Positions 8,270-16,594 of a stretch of 64,000 nt of DNA are shown piece after piece. The stretch's first letter is position 1, and each line of letters starts with the position of its first letter. Location of the stretch: positions 62,001 through 126,000 of the forward strand of contig CAXXSG010000007.1 of assembly GCA_963665915.2 (NCBI GenBank). Direction: 5' to 3'. The position numbers and the translations under genes are program-made. The DNA comes from JAFGRU01 sp963665915. Its GTDB lineage: Bacteria; Desulfobacterota; Desulfuromonadia; Desulfuromonadales; JAAYDE01. Below the pieces are notes generated by a model. That model was given only the letters and a program-made list of their open reading frames with translations, did no database searches and was not told the DNA's origin.

Positions 8270-9298
8270 ATGAGTATCTCAGAACTATTTGAAGCGTTCG
8301 ACAGTCATGATTCGAAAAAAATTCTTTTGCTCCTCAAAGAAAATCCGGAATATTTACACGCAAAGAGTCCTGAAACCCAAAGCCCGGTTATTCATTTAGC
8401 CGCCCTATATGGGGAACAGGAGGTATTGGCTTACTTGCTTGAGCAAAACGTCGACGTTGATTTATTGGACGATGATGGAGATTCAGCTCTGTTTAACGCT
8501 ACAGACGGGAGCATACTTGAGTTTCTTCTGGAAAAAGGCGCGGATATCAACCTGACAAATAAAAATGGGGAGTCTGCGTTGCATAGCGCGGCATTGCATG
8601 GGCGCCAGGAAACTTTCAGCGGGCTTCTGGAAAACGGTTTGGATGTTGAGGTCAAAGACTCCAAGGGGGAGACACCATTATTTCGCTGTCAGGACCCCGC
8701 CATGGTCAAACTGTTGGTAAGCAAGGGAGCAGATCTTTCCGTAAAAAACAATGATGGGGATTCACTATTCTTTTCTATTTTATATTCTACAGCACATCAT
8801 AAGGGGATGGATGAAGCGGCTGTGAATGAGTTTGTCGGTTTCCTGGTCGAGCATGGTGCCGATTTTTCCGACGGCTCTCTTCTTAAAAAATTTGAAGTTG
8901 TTCTTGCGGCAGAAAAAGCAGACCTCTTGGGGCTCAGAGAAGCGCTTGGAAAAGAAGGGCCGTCGGAGGTATATAACATTTACAAAGCGTTGGTTGCGCA
9001 TGGCGCCATGCCGAGTGACGTTGAAGAAAGCAGTAGCCCCAAGGAGGAAGAAAAACCTCCCGGTTGTTTTATAGCTACAGCCTGTTATGGCTCCGCAGAG
9101 CATCCGGATGTGGATGTGTTAAGACAGTTTCGTGACAATCAGCTTCTCAGCCATGCCTGGGGTAAAGGCTTTGTAAAGTTCTACTATCGTTACTCGCCTT
9201 TTCTCGCTGATTGGTTGCAATTCAGGAGCTTCCTGAAAGGCGTTGTTCGTCACACTATACTTAAGCCTGTTGTTGTGATATTGAGATGCTTTCAATAG
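8270..9298 (+). CDS. Ankyrin-repeat protein with C-terminal CFI box
   Basis: 342 residues. About residues 40-170 hold four to five ankyrin repeats (for example PVIHLAALYGEQEVLAYLL and SALHSAALHGRQETFSGLL), a protein-binding scaffold. After a Ser/Glu/Pro-rich linker (about 247-264) comes CFIATACYGS, the CFI-box C-terminal domain seen at the ends of otherwise unrelated bacterial proteins, followed by aromatic, basic sequence with hydrophobic stretches. The start follows AAAGGGGG. It lacks a signal peptide. Partner and function unknown. Confidence 0.82.
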   Translation: MSISELFEAFDSHDSKKILLLLKENPEYLHAKSPETQSPVIHLAALYGEQEVLAYLLEQNVDVDLLDDDGDSALFNATDGSILEFLLEKGADINLTNKNGESALHSAALHGRQETFSGLLENGLDVEVKDSKGETPLFRCQDPAMVKLLVSKGADLSVKNNDGDSLFFSILYSTAHHKGMDEAAVNEFVGFLVEHGADFSDGSLLKKFEVVLAAEKADLLGLREALGKEGPSEVYNIYKALVAHGAMPSDVEESSSPKEEEKPPGCFIATACYGSAEHPDVDVLRQFRDNQLLSHAWGKGFVKFYYRYSPFLADWLQFRSFLKGVVRHTILKPVVVILRCFQ

Positions 9299-9684
9299 AA
9301 ATTTGGAGGTTGGTCAAAATATATAGGGATCAGATTCTAACATTTTTAACCTTCAATAAATTAAGATAAAGACCTGACCCTATATTTGTTTACTTTCTGG
9401 CGGGGAAAATGCTTTTTTGATATCCGGCATATGGGAGGAAGCGGCGCTTTTTGCCGGGCTTTTCCGGTGGTTGCCGGAGTATTGCCGGTTGGGTACGTTG
9501 GCGATGGGATTGGCTTCTGATGCCAATAATCCTTGCTAAATACACGGGATAACAGTGAAGCGCACCTCGAATTATTAGCAAAGAGGGGAGGGGCAAAGGG
9601 GGATTCAATAGGTAAAAGCGGGACAGATCCATTTTTGCTTTAAACTTGTTTGTAAAAAATAAGGCAGGGAACTTTTTAAGTTAA
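9299..9684. other. Gene-free interval with a possible DUF2779 gene remnant
   Basis: TATAGGGATCAGATTCT (from about 9323) and the sequence around GACCTGACCCTATA (to about 9385) are imperfect inverted partners. At about 9475-9513, GAGTATTGCCGGTTGGGTAC closely matches the end of the 5441 gene (GAGTACTGTCGGTTGGATAC, about 6849) and would encode EYCRLGTLAMG against EYCRLDTLAMV. This is probably a fragment of a second DUF2779 gene. Confidence 0.4.
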
Positions 9685-10143
9685 ATGCGACGTAAAGAAA
9701 AAGAAACCATCGACAGGGCCGCCATTGATGCGGTCATCCTCAGATCGCGTGTCTGCAGGCTGGGGATGACATGCGATAATATTCCATACGTTGTTCCCCT
9801 TTGCTTTGGTTACGAAAAAAACACACTGTATTTACATAGTGCCCGAGAAGGAAAAAAGATAGACATCCTGAAGAAAAACAATTCAGTTTGCTTTGAGTTT
9901 GATTTAGATCATCAAGTGCTTGAATCCGGCGAGGCATGTGAATGGGAGATGAAATACCGAAGCGTGATTGGTTTTGGAAAAGCTCTCTTTATTGACGATC
10001 CGGAATCGAAACAAAAAGCTTTGGACATAATCATGCGTCAATATTCGGATCATGAGCATGAATACACCGAAAGAGCATTGACCAATACTGCCGTCATTAA
10101 GATTCATATTGAAGAGATGAGAGGGAAAGAATCGGGGTTTTGA
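9685..10143 (+). CDS. Pyridoxamine 5'-phosphate oxidase-like / Nim-family flavin protein
   Basis: 152 residues of the FMN-binding split-barrel fold. The order RLGMTCDNIPYVVPLCFGY, LYLHSAREGKKIDILK and VCFEFD is typical of the NimA/NimABC group, some members of which reduce nitroimidazoles; the substrate here is unknown. ATG 9685 has only a distant AGGCAGGGA. Stand-alone gene. Confidence 0.82.
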   Translation: MRRKEKETIDRAAIDAVILRSRVCRLGMTCDNIPYVVPLCFGYEKNTLYLHSAREGKKIDILKKNNSVCFEFDLDHQVLESGEACEWEMKYRSVIGFGKALFIDDPESKQKALDIIMRQYSDHEHEYTERALTNTAVIKIHIEEMRGKESGF

Positions 10144-10846
10144 AATAACTTGTTTCATATCCCGTCATTCAACCGGACGCGGAAACGGCGATCCCCCTTA
10201 AATCATGCTCCTGCCGCTGCGGCGGTTGATTTTTTTTGGAGTTCCGGGAGCAGCATAACGAATTACCCTTGCTTTTCAGGGAAAAGACTTGGAGCCAGGT
10301 TTACTGTCCCCGGATCAACGTCAACGGTCTGCACGATACGGAACTAATCCGTGAAATCGGTAAGGGCTTCGGGCTGCACGCCCTGGTGCTTGAGGCTCTT
10401 GTCAACACCGGCCATCGGCCGCGCATGGAGGAGTATGACAACTACCTGTTTATTATCGAACGACTCGGGGAACAGATAGAAGAGATCGAAAACGACATCC
10501 TGGACAACCCGACCCAGAAGGTTCTCTCCAACATCAACGCTTACAAACGCGAAATGAATTACCTGCGCAAAACCATCAGGCCAGTCCGGGAATCCATCCT
10601 CCATCTGAGTCGGCTTGATTCAGAACTGATCCAGGATACAACACTACCATTTTGCAAGGATCTGCTTGACCTCACCAACCAGGCGGTGGACACCATCGAT
10701 TCCTACCGCGAGATGCTTTCTGATCACTTGAATATTTACGATTCCCGGAGCAGCAACCGACTTAATGAGATAATGAAGGCTCAGAGGTGGTTCCATTTGT
10801 TTGAACAAAGAATTCCACTTTATAAGTGGATCGTCACCTTCCTCGT

Positions 10847-11674
10847 TTAAGCTGCCTTAATCTGCGGCAGCATGTCAAAATAAACCTGATCCGGGGTTCG
10901 ACCGTCAAGACTCGAATGCGGTCTCCGCCTGTTGTAAAAATTGAAGTAACGCTTCAGACCTGCTCTTACTGCTGCTGCTGATTCATAAGCCCTGAGATAA
11001 ATATCTTCATATTTGACTGATCGCCACAGCCGTTCAACAAAAACATTGTCCCGCCAAGATCCTTTGCCGTCCATACTGATACGGATGTCGTTCTTTTTGA
11101 GCAGTTCTGTAAACGCCTGCGAGGTAAATTGGCTCCCCTGATCGGTATTCATGATCTCTGGTGTCCCGTATTGCGCCAGGGTGTCTTCAACGGCCTCCAG
11201 GCAGAAGTGCGTATCCATGGTGATCGAGACTTTCCACGACAAGGTTCGCCGGGTGTACCAATCGACGACCGCAGCCAGATAGACAAAGCCTCGGGCTATT
11301 GGGATGTATGTGATATCCATCGCCCAGACCTGGTTGGGGCGGGCTATCGACAGATTGCGCAAAAGGTAGGGATAAACCTTGTGCCCTGCTCCCGGCTTCG
11401 TGGTGCGCGGTTTGCGGTACAAGGCTTCAATCCCCATACGCTTCATCAAGGTCGCAACATGCTTACGACCGACCTTGAAGCCATCCTGTCGTAACAGATC
11501 CCGGAGCATGCGCGATCCGGCAAATGGATAGTCCAGATGCAGCCGATCAATCTGCCGCATCAGTTCCAGCTCAACCCCTGAAACAGGCCGGGGCAGATAA
11601 TACACGCTGCTACGGCTGATCCCGACTGCCTTGGTCTGCTTGCTGATCGGCAGCGGGTGGTTACGGTCGATCAT
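10847..11674 (-). CDS. IS3-family transposase OrfB (DDE integrase domain)
   Basis: 275 residues with an N-terminal HTH_21-like region and an rve integrase core. The catalytic triad is visible: D in MDITYIP, D in NTDQGSQF and E in VFVERLWRS. NRRRPHSSLDGRTP is the typical C-terminal signature. It overlaps OrfA by 4 bp (ATGA), suggesting coupled translation or frameshift fusion as in other IS3 members. Confidence 0.95.
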   Translation of the reverse strand: MIDRNHPLPISKQTKAVGISRSSVYYLPRPVSGVELELMRQIDRLHLDYPFAGSRMLRDLLRQDGFKVGRKHVATLMKRMGIEALYRKPRTTKPGAGHKVYPYLLRNLSIARPNQVWAMDITYIPIARGFVYLAAVVDWYTRRTLSWKVSITMDTHFCLEAVEDTLAQYGTPEIMNTDQGSQFTSQAFTELLKKNDIRISMDGKGSWRDNVFVERLWRSVKYEDIYLRAYESAAAVRAGLKRYFNFYNRRRPHSSLDGRTPDQVYFDMLPQIKAA

Positions 11675-11973
11675 TTCTTTGCGCTCAGCAATCCCGCCTT
11701 GGTGAGCGCGCCTTCTAAAAAATCATTCTCCAGGGTCAACTCACCGATTTTGGCATGGAGGGTCTTCACGTCAACCGGGGGTTCTTTGGATGCCCCTCCT
11801 TCAAAAACCGATGCGGCTTGTTCCTGCAACTGGTTCTTCCATTGCGTGATCTGATTGGGGTGAACATCAAATTTTTGCGACAGCTCGGTAACCGTCTGTT
11901 CTCCCTTGATGGCAGCCAGGGCCACTTTGGACTTGAATGCCGGTGAATGATTCCGCCGGGGTCGTCTGCTCAT
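11671..11973 (-). CDS. IS3-family transposase OrfA (DNA-binding)
   Basis: 100 residues opening with a basic arm and a helix-turn-helix (FKSKVALAAIKGEQTVTEL, then HPNQITQWK), ending in a leucine-rich coiled-coil region. It recognises the element ends. Intact, reads into OrfB through a 4-bp overlap. Confidence 0.93.
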   Translation of the reverse strand: MSRRPRRNHSPAFKSKVALAAIKGEQTVTELSQKFDVHPNQITQWKNQLQEQAASVFEGGASKEPPVDVKTLHAKIGELTLENDFLEGALTKAGLLSAKK

Positions 11974-12277
11974 GATAAGCTCCTCTCTTTCATGGCATTA
12001 ATATGCCTGAGTTTGGAAGGCTTATCCACTTATAGCTTTGTTCAAATTCCTGGGGGCACCTCTGTTCTGACCATTTTTTCCGCTATTTTCATCCCACTCA
12101 CATTTATCGCCGGGATCTACGGAATAAACTTTAAGAATGTTCCGGAGTTACACTTTCGCTACAGTTATTTTATAATGTGGGGTGTGATGGTGGCGATGGC
12201 TTTGGTCATGCTGCGTTTTTCCCGTCGCAAAAAGTGGCTGTAAAAGCCAGAAAATTGTTTGAAGGGGAAAAAATAAA

Positions 12278-12598
12278 ATGAACATTTCAGACTGGCTGGA
12301 TGAAAAGGAAGCAGAGAAAGTTGATGTATCGCAAATCGAATTGCCTGCGGATATGTCCTATGATGAAGACCCGGAAGAAACCATTTTCTACCAGGAGGTT
12401 AATCCTTGCGGGGTGTTCTGTACAGAAAATCATCCCTTTTCTACGGTCGAACGCTTTGGAGGCTGGTATTGCTGTAGAGGTCAAGACAAGAAGGCAGGTA
12501 TTCATTCATCAAAAATGAAGTGGAAGCTGTTTACAAAGGATAAAAATCTTGCTCTCCAAACGGCAAAAGCTCACATAGAAAAATACCTGAATTCGTGA
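12278..12598 (+). CDS. Small acidic protein of unknown function
   Basis: 106 residues, not recognised. It has an acidic N-terminal third and a C-terminal part with cysteine pairs (CGVFC, YCC) that could bind metal. ATG 12278 follows AAGGGG. The last codons (LNS-stop) lie in the left arm of repeat R2 at 12585, so the natural C-terminus may have been altered by that element. Confidence 0.6.
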   Translation: MNISDWLDEKEAEKVDVSQIELPADMSYDEDPEETIFYQEVNPCGVFCTENHPFSTVERFGGWYCCRGQDKKAGIHSSKMKWKLFTKDKNLALQTAKAHIEKYLNS

Positions 12599-12747
12599 GT
12601 TATGACCGGGCAATAGCGCAAGTCATTGACCTGCCGAAGCATTCCAGAAATCACCGACGAACCTATGGGTGCACCTCAGATTTTTGAAACACTTATTCAG
12701 GCCAAACTCTTACACTCTTTTCCCGCCCCTAACCCACGGATTCAGGT
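12585..12747. repeat. Dispersed repeat R2, copy 1
   Basis: 163 bp bounded by ACCTGAATTCGTGAGTTA (12585-12602) and its partner TAACCCACGGATTCAGGT (12730-12747). Its interior closely matches copy 2 at 57070, including CAAGTCATTGACCTGCC. The left arm carries the stop codon of the preceding gene. Confidence 0.85.
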
Positions 12748-12806
12748 AATGTAATTGAAATGGTCCTATAAGCACTGTGCATATTTCTTTCACGTGGAGT
12801 TACCAT

Positions 12807-14651
12807 TTGCCGCCTACTGAAAAAAACACTGTCGAAGAATGGGAATTCGCCGGATGGGGGCGGTCCCATCGCATAACCAACATCGACGCCGAACCGCAAC
12901 TTGCCAAAGACAAGCAGCCAAAGACAAAAAAATTGGGTGTTTGGCGCTCGACAGCCATCTGCGGCAACGACATCACTTCCAGCTGTCTTTACGTTGCCGC
13001 GTTGTGCGCGGCCCAGGCCGGCCCCCTGGCCCCGGTGGTGTTGTTGTTGGTTGCGTTCGTTCTTTACCTGTTTCGAAGAGTCTATGCCGAGGTTGGTAGC
13101 GCCCTGCCATTGAACGGCGGTACCTATACCGTTCTTCTAAACACCACCAACAAAAAAATGGCGGCAGGGGCCGCTTGCCTGACCCTGCTCTCCTACATTG
13201 CCACAGCGGTCATAAGCGCGAGCGAGGCCGCCCACTATGCTCACCATTTGTTCAACGGCTTCAATATTTTCTGGGGCACCGTGGCACTGCTCGGTTTCTT
13301 CGCCCTGCTCAACCTGATTGGTATCGGCGAATCGGCCACCGTCGCCTTGGGAATATTTATCCTCCACCTGGTCACCCTGACCGTGTTGTGTGGTTTCTCG
13401 ATCTTTGCAATTGTCTGGCACCCCGACCTGCTCATGAGCAACTGGCAGATGCCCACGCCGGACGGAATTCTGCACGCTCTGTTCTTCGGTTTTGCCGCTG
13501 CCATGCTCGGAATCAGCGGTTTCGAAAGTTCTGCGAACTTCATTGAAGAACAGGAGCCTGGGGTCTTCCCCAAGACCCTTCGCAATATGTGGGTGGCCGT
13601 CAGTATTTTTAACCCGCTGATCAGTTTTCTCGCCATGGGGTTGCTGACAATGGTGGCTATCCGCGAGGTCCCTCGTGACCTGCTGGCGCAGATGGGTGTT
13701 ATCTCCGCCGGGCCCTGGCTCGGCCATCTTGTCAGCATCGATGCCGCGCTGGTTCTGTCGGGGGCGGTTTTGACCAGCTACGTCGGTGTCACCGGTCTGG
13801 TTCGCCGCATGACGCTGGATCGCTGCCTGCCTCAGTTCTTGTTGAAGGAAAACCGGCTGCGGCGTACCAACCACTGGATCATTCTCGGTTTCTTCTTCTT
13901 ATGCGGGTCGATCCTGATCGTTACTGCCGGCAAAATTGAGACTCTCGCTGGTGTTTACACCCTGGCTTTTCTCGCAGTTATGGCCCTGTTCGCCATTGGC
14001 AACATGCTGCTCAAGGTCAAGCGGAGCAGATTGCCACGCGACACCAGGGCAAGTTGGCCGAAGGTGTCCCTGGCGCTGGTTGCCGTCCTGTTGGGGCTGC
14101 TCGGCAATATTATCCTCGATCCTGAGTCCGTCGAGGTTTTCAGCGAATATTTCGCAATTGTCGCCGGCGGGGTCCTCCTGATGTTTATACGGCTGGACCT
14201 GCTCAAGTTGGCGCTTTTCATCTCCCGCGCGGTGGTCGAACGCATTGAAAAGGCCAACGAGTTATTCCGCAGGAAGGTGCTGTTTTACATTGACCGCATT
14301 AGCAGTATGACCGTTGTCTATTTCTCTAAGAATGACGACCTTGCCAACCTCAATCGTGCCGCACTCTATGTTTTAAAAAACGAACATGCCAAGTGTCTCA
14401 AAATCGTCCGCGTGTTTAATCATGAAAAGGATATTTCGCCGGACCTTGCCACACACCTTAAAGTGATCGACCACATGTATCCAAGGCTGCGGATCGACTT
14501 TGTGGCCGTAAAGGGAACCTTTGGCCCAGACCTGATTTCCAGGTTGTCGCATCGGTTGAAGGTGCCAAAGAATTACATGTTCATCGGAACCCCTGGAGAT
14601 CGGTTCCCCCATGAGATCGAAGATCTCGGTGGTGTACGCCTGATATTGTGA
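12807..14651 (+). CDS. APC-superfamily amino acid permease with cytosolic C-terminal domain
   Basis: About 614 residues. An N-terminal soluble segment is followed by about 12 membrane helices (residues ~50-480), with GNDITSSCLYVAAL at the substrate-binding broken helix 1 and FGFAAAMLGISGFESS at helix 6. A ~140-residue cytosolic domain follows, with VVYFSKNDDLANLNRAALYV, resembling the USP-like tails of some permeases. The TTG at 12807 is favoured because GGAG lies 7 bases upstream; an in-frame ATG at 12777 has no ribosome site. Substrate unknown. Confidence 0.8.
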   Translation: MPPTEKNTVEEWEFAGWGRSHRITNIDAEPQLAKDKQPKTKKLGVWRSTAICGNDITSSCLYVAALCAAQAGPLAPVVLLLVAFVLYLFRRVYAEVGSALPLNGGTYTVLLNTTNKKMAAGAACLTLLSYIATAVISASEAAHYAHHLFNGFNIFWGTVALLGFFALLNLIGIGESATVALGIFILHLVTLTVLCGFSIFAIVWHPDLLMSNWQMPTPDGILHALFFGFAAAMLGISGFESSANFIEEQEPGVFPKTLRNMWVAVSIFNPLISFLAMGLLTMVAIREVPRDLLAQMGVISAGPWLGHLVSIDAALVLSGAVLTSYVGVTGLVRRMTLDRCLPQFLLKENRLRRTNHWIILGFFFLCGSILIVTAGKIETLAGVYTLAFLAVMALFAIGNMLLKVKRSRLPRDTRASWPKVSLALVAVLLGLLGNIILDPESVEVFSEYFAIVAGGVLLMFIRLDLLKLALFISRAVVERIEKANELFRRKVLFYIDRISSMTVVYFSKNDDLANLNRAALYVLKNEHAKCLKIVRVFNHEKDISPDLATHLKVIDHMYPRLRIDFVAVKGTFGPDLISRLSHRLKVPKNYMFIGTPGDRFPHEIEDLGGVRLIL

Positions 14652-14712
14652 GGGAAAAACGGAACTGTTTTTTCGGAAGAACCTTCAAAAATACTTATTG
14701 GGTAAACAAGGT

Positions 14713-14945
14713 GTGGGCCTGTTTGATTTTTTTCGCTTTACGAAGAAGGTGCATCGAGTCGTCGTCACAAAAGATTCAATAATGCAGTTCAGGCCCGACG
14801 GCACTCAGGAGTTCATGCCTGGGATGATCTCATCAAGGTTGGGATTCTTACTACGACCGGGGGACTGTGGACAGAGGATGTTCACTTTGTTCTTGTTGCG
14901 TCGAGTAAAAAAAGTGGTCAAATCTACGTTTGACTCATGTTGCTG
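14713..14945 (+). pseudogene. Broken second copy of the 7744 gene
   Basis: GVGLFDFFRFTKKVHRVVVT parallels the start of the 7744 protein, again after TTGGGTAAACAA. The frame is lost near 14820: after QEFMP the matching sequence (DDLIKVGILTTTGGLWTED) continues in another frame and ends soon at TGA near 14932. Only about the first 75 residues remain. The tail merges into a short repeat that contains GTCAAATCTACGTTTGAC. Confidence 0.7.
14914..14939. repeat. Short dispersed palindromic repeat, copy 1
   Basis: GTGGTCAAATCTACGTTTGA and the following CTCATG recur at 15879 with four differences. GTCAAA and TTTGAC are inverted partners. It ends the truncated reading frame of the preceding pseudogene. 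Confidence 0.55.
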
Positions 14946-15417
14946 ATTTCAAAAAGGGTTGTTAACTGATTTTTTTTACCCAATACGAACGGGACGTTCT
15001 TGAAATATTGACATTCTCAAAAAGAACGAAAAAACCAAGTCAGGGAGAATCCCAGTCCGTTGAGGGGAACGAATACTTAATTCAAAAAAGTTTGGTATAC
15101 CCACGAAATTACGAAACTAAGGCCAAATGTCCCTTAGTCTCATCCAACTCCAGCGGTCAATCCCCCCCCCCAATTCTCAAGCAACAATAAATTTTTTGAC
15201 TAATCAAAAATATCAGATCAAGTTAAAAGAGTTTTAATTATTCTTTTCTTTCTCGTTATTGGCAAATGAACTAAAAAATATGGGGGGTATCCCGGTTTTC
15301 ATGAGCAAAGCCAGTCATCGAATATTATCTATAACCCTGTTAATGCAGACGAGTTGCAAAACCGTGTAGCTGGTTTGCGGCTAAATCTTTTTTTGGGAAT
15401 CTTTTACGGAGTGAGAA
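14946..15417. other. Gene-free interval
   Basis: No convincing gene. The sequence is AT-rich and has a C8 run near 15165. A 22-codon ORF from ATG 15300 looks like a bare lipoprotein signal ending soon after a cysteine and is probably a chance or relic ORF. Confidence 0.4.
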
Positions 15418-15822
15418 ATGAAAAGAGTTGTATTGCTATGCACACTGATCTTGACAGCTAACGTTTCTTTTGCAGAACCACTTACTTTAAATTCAAAAAG
15501 TGAAGTTGCAGAAAACTACTACCTGGAAGCAAAAAAGAATGAAAAATATTTTTTCTCCCCCTTTGGGAGGGATACCATCCGAACCCAGGTAATGGACATC
15601 AATAACGACAACAGAGATGATATACTGGTTACCGAGGAAAATCATTGTGACCGGGATACGGGTTGTTATTGGCGGATCTATTTAAATTTGGGAAAGGCAA
15701 CGGATGGCCCCTATTGTCTGTCCAGCGAGATCGACGAAGAATACCTTATCAAAGACTATCAATGCCTGGAAAATGGCTGGGTCACCGCTTTAAAACCGAA
15801 AAAATACCCCCGCGGTGAGTAA
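15418..15822 (+). CDS. Secreted protein of unknown function with a calcium-loop-like motif
   Basis: 134 residues with a signal peptide (MKRVVLLCTLILTANVSFAEP, cleavage after SFA). The mature part has DINNDNRDDILV, which matches the Dx[DN]xDxxD loops of FG-GAP/dockerin-like calcium sites, and four cysteines that could form disulphides. ATG 15418 follows GGAGTGAGAA. Stand-alone; family not recognised. Confidence 0.7.
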   Translation: MKRVVLLCTLILTANVSFAEPLTLNSKSEVAENYYLEAKKNEKYFFSPFGRDTIRTQVMDINNDNRDDILVTEENHCDRDTGCYWRIYLNLGKATDGPYCLSSEIDEEYLIKDYQCLENGWVTALKPKKYPRGE

Positions 15823-16205
15823 AAACTTAAGTAACTGTTCAGTACTGTGGTGGGCGTGCCGGCCATGGAAAGATAAAAGGGGTCAAAGCTCCGTTTGACT
15901 CATGATGTGGGAATGACATTCATCCCTTGCTAGTGGTGAATTCAAATTGGGAGAAGCATCAGGCTTGCAAAGTTGCAAACTTGGGGCAAACTAGGATCAT
16001 CCCCCATATTTAAGTAAAAATTGATTCTTTTATTTTCAGTAACTCGGGTACAGAATTCATTTCTGACCCTTTTTTGTTCTTCCCTTGTACGTCCGCAGGA
16101 ACCTTCTAAAAAATATCGGTTTTTTTTGACATCGTGCTTTTTTAGGATAACTTTTAAAAAGGGCTGTTTGATTCAGTAGAACACCATTTTAAAAAGGAGG
16201 GCACG
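15823..16205. other. Gene-free interval with repeat fragments
   Basis: Holds the second short repeat at 15879-15904 and a TTGCAAAGTTGCAA palindrome (about 15965), which also occurs near 22909. A possible promoter for the next gene starts with TTGACA at 16126-16131, but its -10 is unclear. Confidence 0.35.
15879..15904. repeat. Short dispersed palindromic repeat, copy 2
   Basis: GGGGTCAAAGCTCCGTTTGA plus CTCATG matches 14914-14939. The half-sites GTCAAA and TTTGAC are kept in both. Confidence 0.55.
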
Positions 16206-16566
16206 ATGTCCAAAATCATGCACGTTGGAAGACAATGCTGCTATTCGGGAATCCGTGAAACTGGTCCTCGAAAAAGAGGGACACGAGGTTGTCAGTTACG
16301 AAACGGCGGCCGCCGCAATCAATGCCCTGGCCGAGGTGAAACCTGACCTGGCCATCCTGGATATCATGATGGAGAGCATGGATTCCGGCCTTCAGGTCAA
16401 TGAAAAGATTCAAAAAGTCCACCCCGGTCTGCCCTGTATCTTTTTGACCTCTCTTGGGGAAGAAGTGCAGCAGATCTTTGCCGGTCGTCTGCAATCCGGG
16501 CAGATTCTGCAAAAACCCGTGAAGCCGGATACCCTGCTGCCCCTCGTCCAAAAGATGTTGGGGTAG
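16206..16566 (+). pseudogene. Single-domain response regulator (frameshift near start)
   Basis: AGGAGGGCACG precedes ATG 16206, which reads MSKIMHV and then leaves frame; the receiver continues from 16225 in another frame as EDNAAIRESVKLVLEKEG. About two bases are missing near 16224. The rest is a full CheY-like domain: the ED acidic pair, D in LAILDIMM (phospho-acceptor), T in FLTS and K in QKPVKP. It lies 28 bp before a histidine kinase, clearly a pair. Sequencing error or a real lesion. Confidence 0.75.
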
Positions 16567-16594
16567 GCGTTCCCGATTCCGGTAACGATCCCAT

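Larger units (their letters stand above)
10783..12063 (-). mobile_element. IS3-family insertion sequence inside corA
   Basis: 1281 bp. The two ends are imperfect inverted repeats: AGAGGTGGTTCC then TTTGAACAAAG on the left, and the complement of AGAGGTGCCCCC then TTTGAACAAAG on the right. The flanks are GCTC (10779-10782) and GTTC (12064-12067), a 4-bp target duplication with one mismatch. Removing the element restores the reading NEIMK-VLTI of CorA. It encodes OrfA and OrfB in the usual IS3 order on the minus strand, both intact. Confidence 0.9.
10236..12243 (+). pseudogene. corA: CorA-type magnesium/cobalt transporter, disrupted
   Basis: The 5' part (10236-10782) encodes NVNGLHDTELI, EEYDNYLFIIERL and NEIMK, all aligning with CorA. 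The 3' part (12064-12243) resumes with VLTIFSAIFIPLTFIAGIYG and ends in RRKKWL, including the second membrane helix. An IS3-family element (10783-12063) sits between them. The gene also lacks about 75 residues of the cytoplasmic domain between YLFIIERL and GEQIEEIEND, and the normal first ~40 residues. The YGMN channel motif reads YGIN. Non-functional as it stands. Confidence 0.85.

Noticed and set aside
15300..15368. 22-codon ORF resembling a lipoprotein signal
   Set aside because: Stops three codons after the cysteine; no mature part in any frame.
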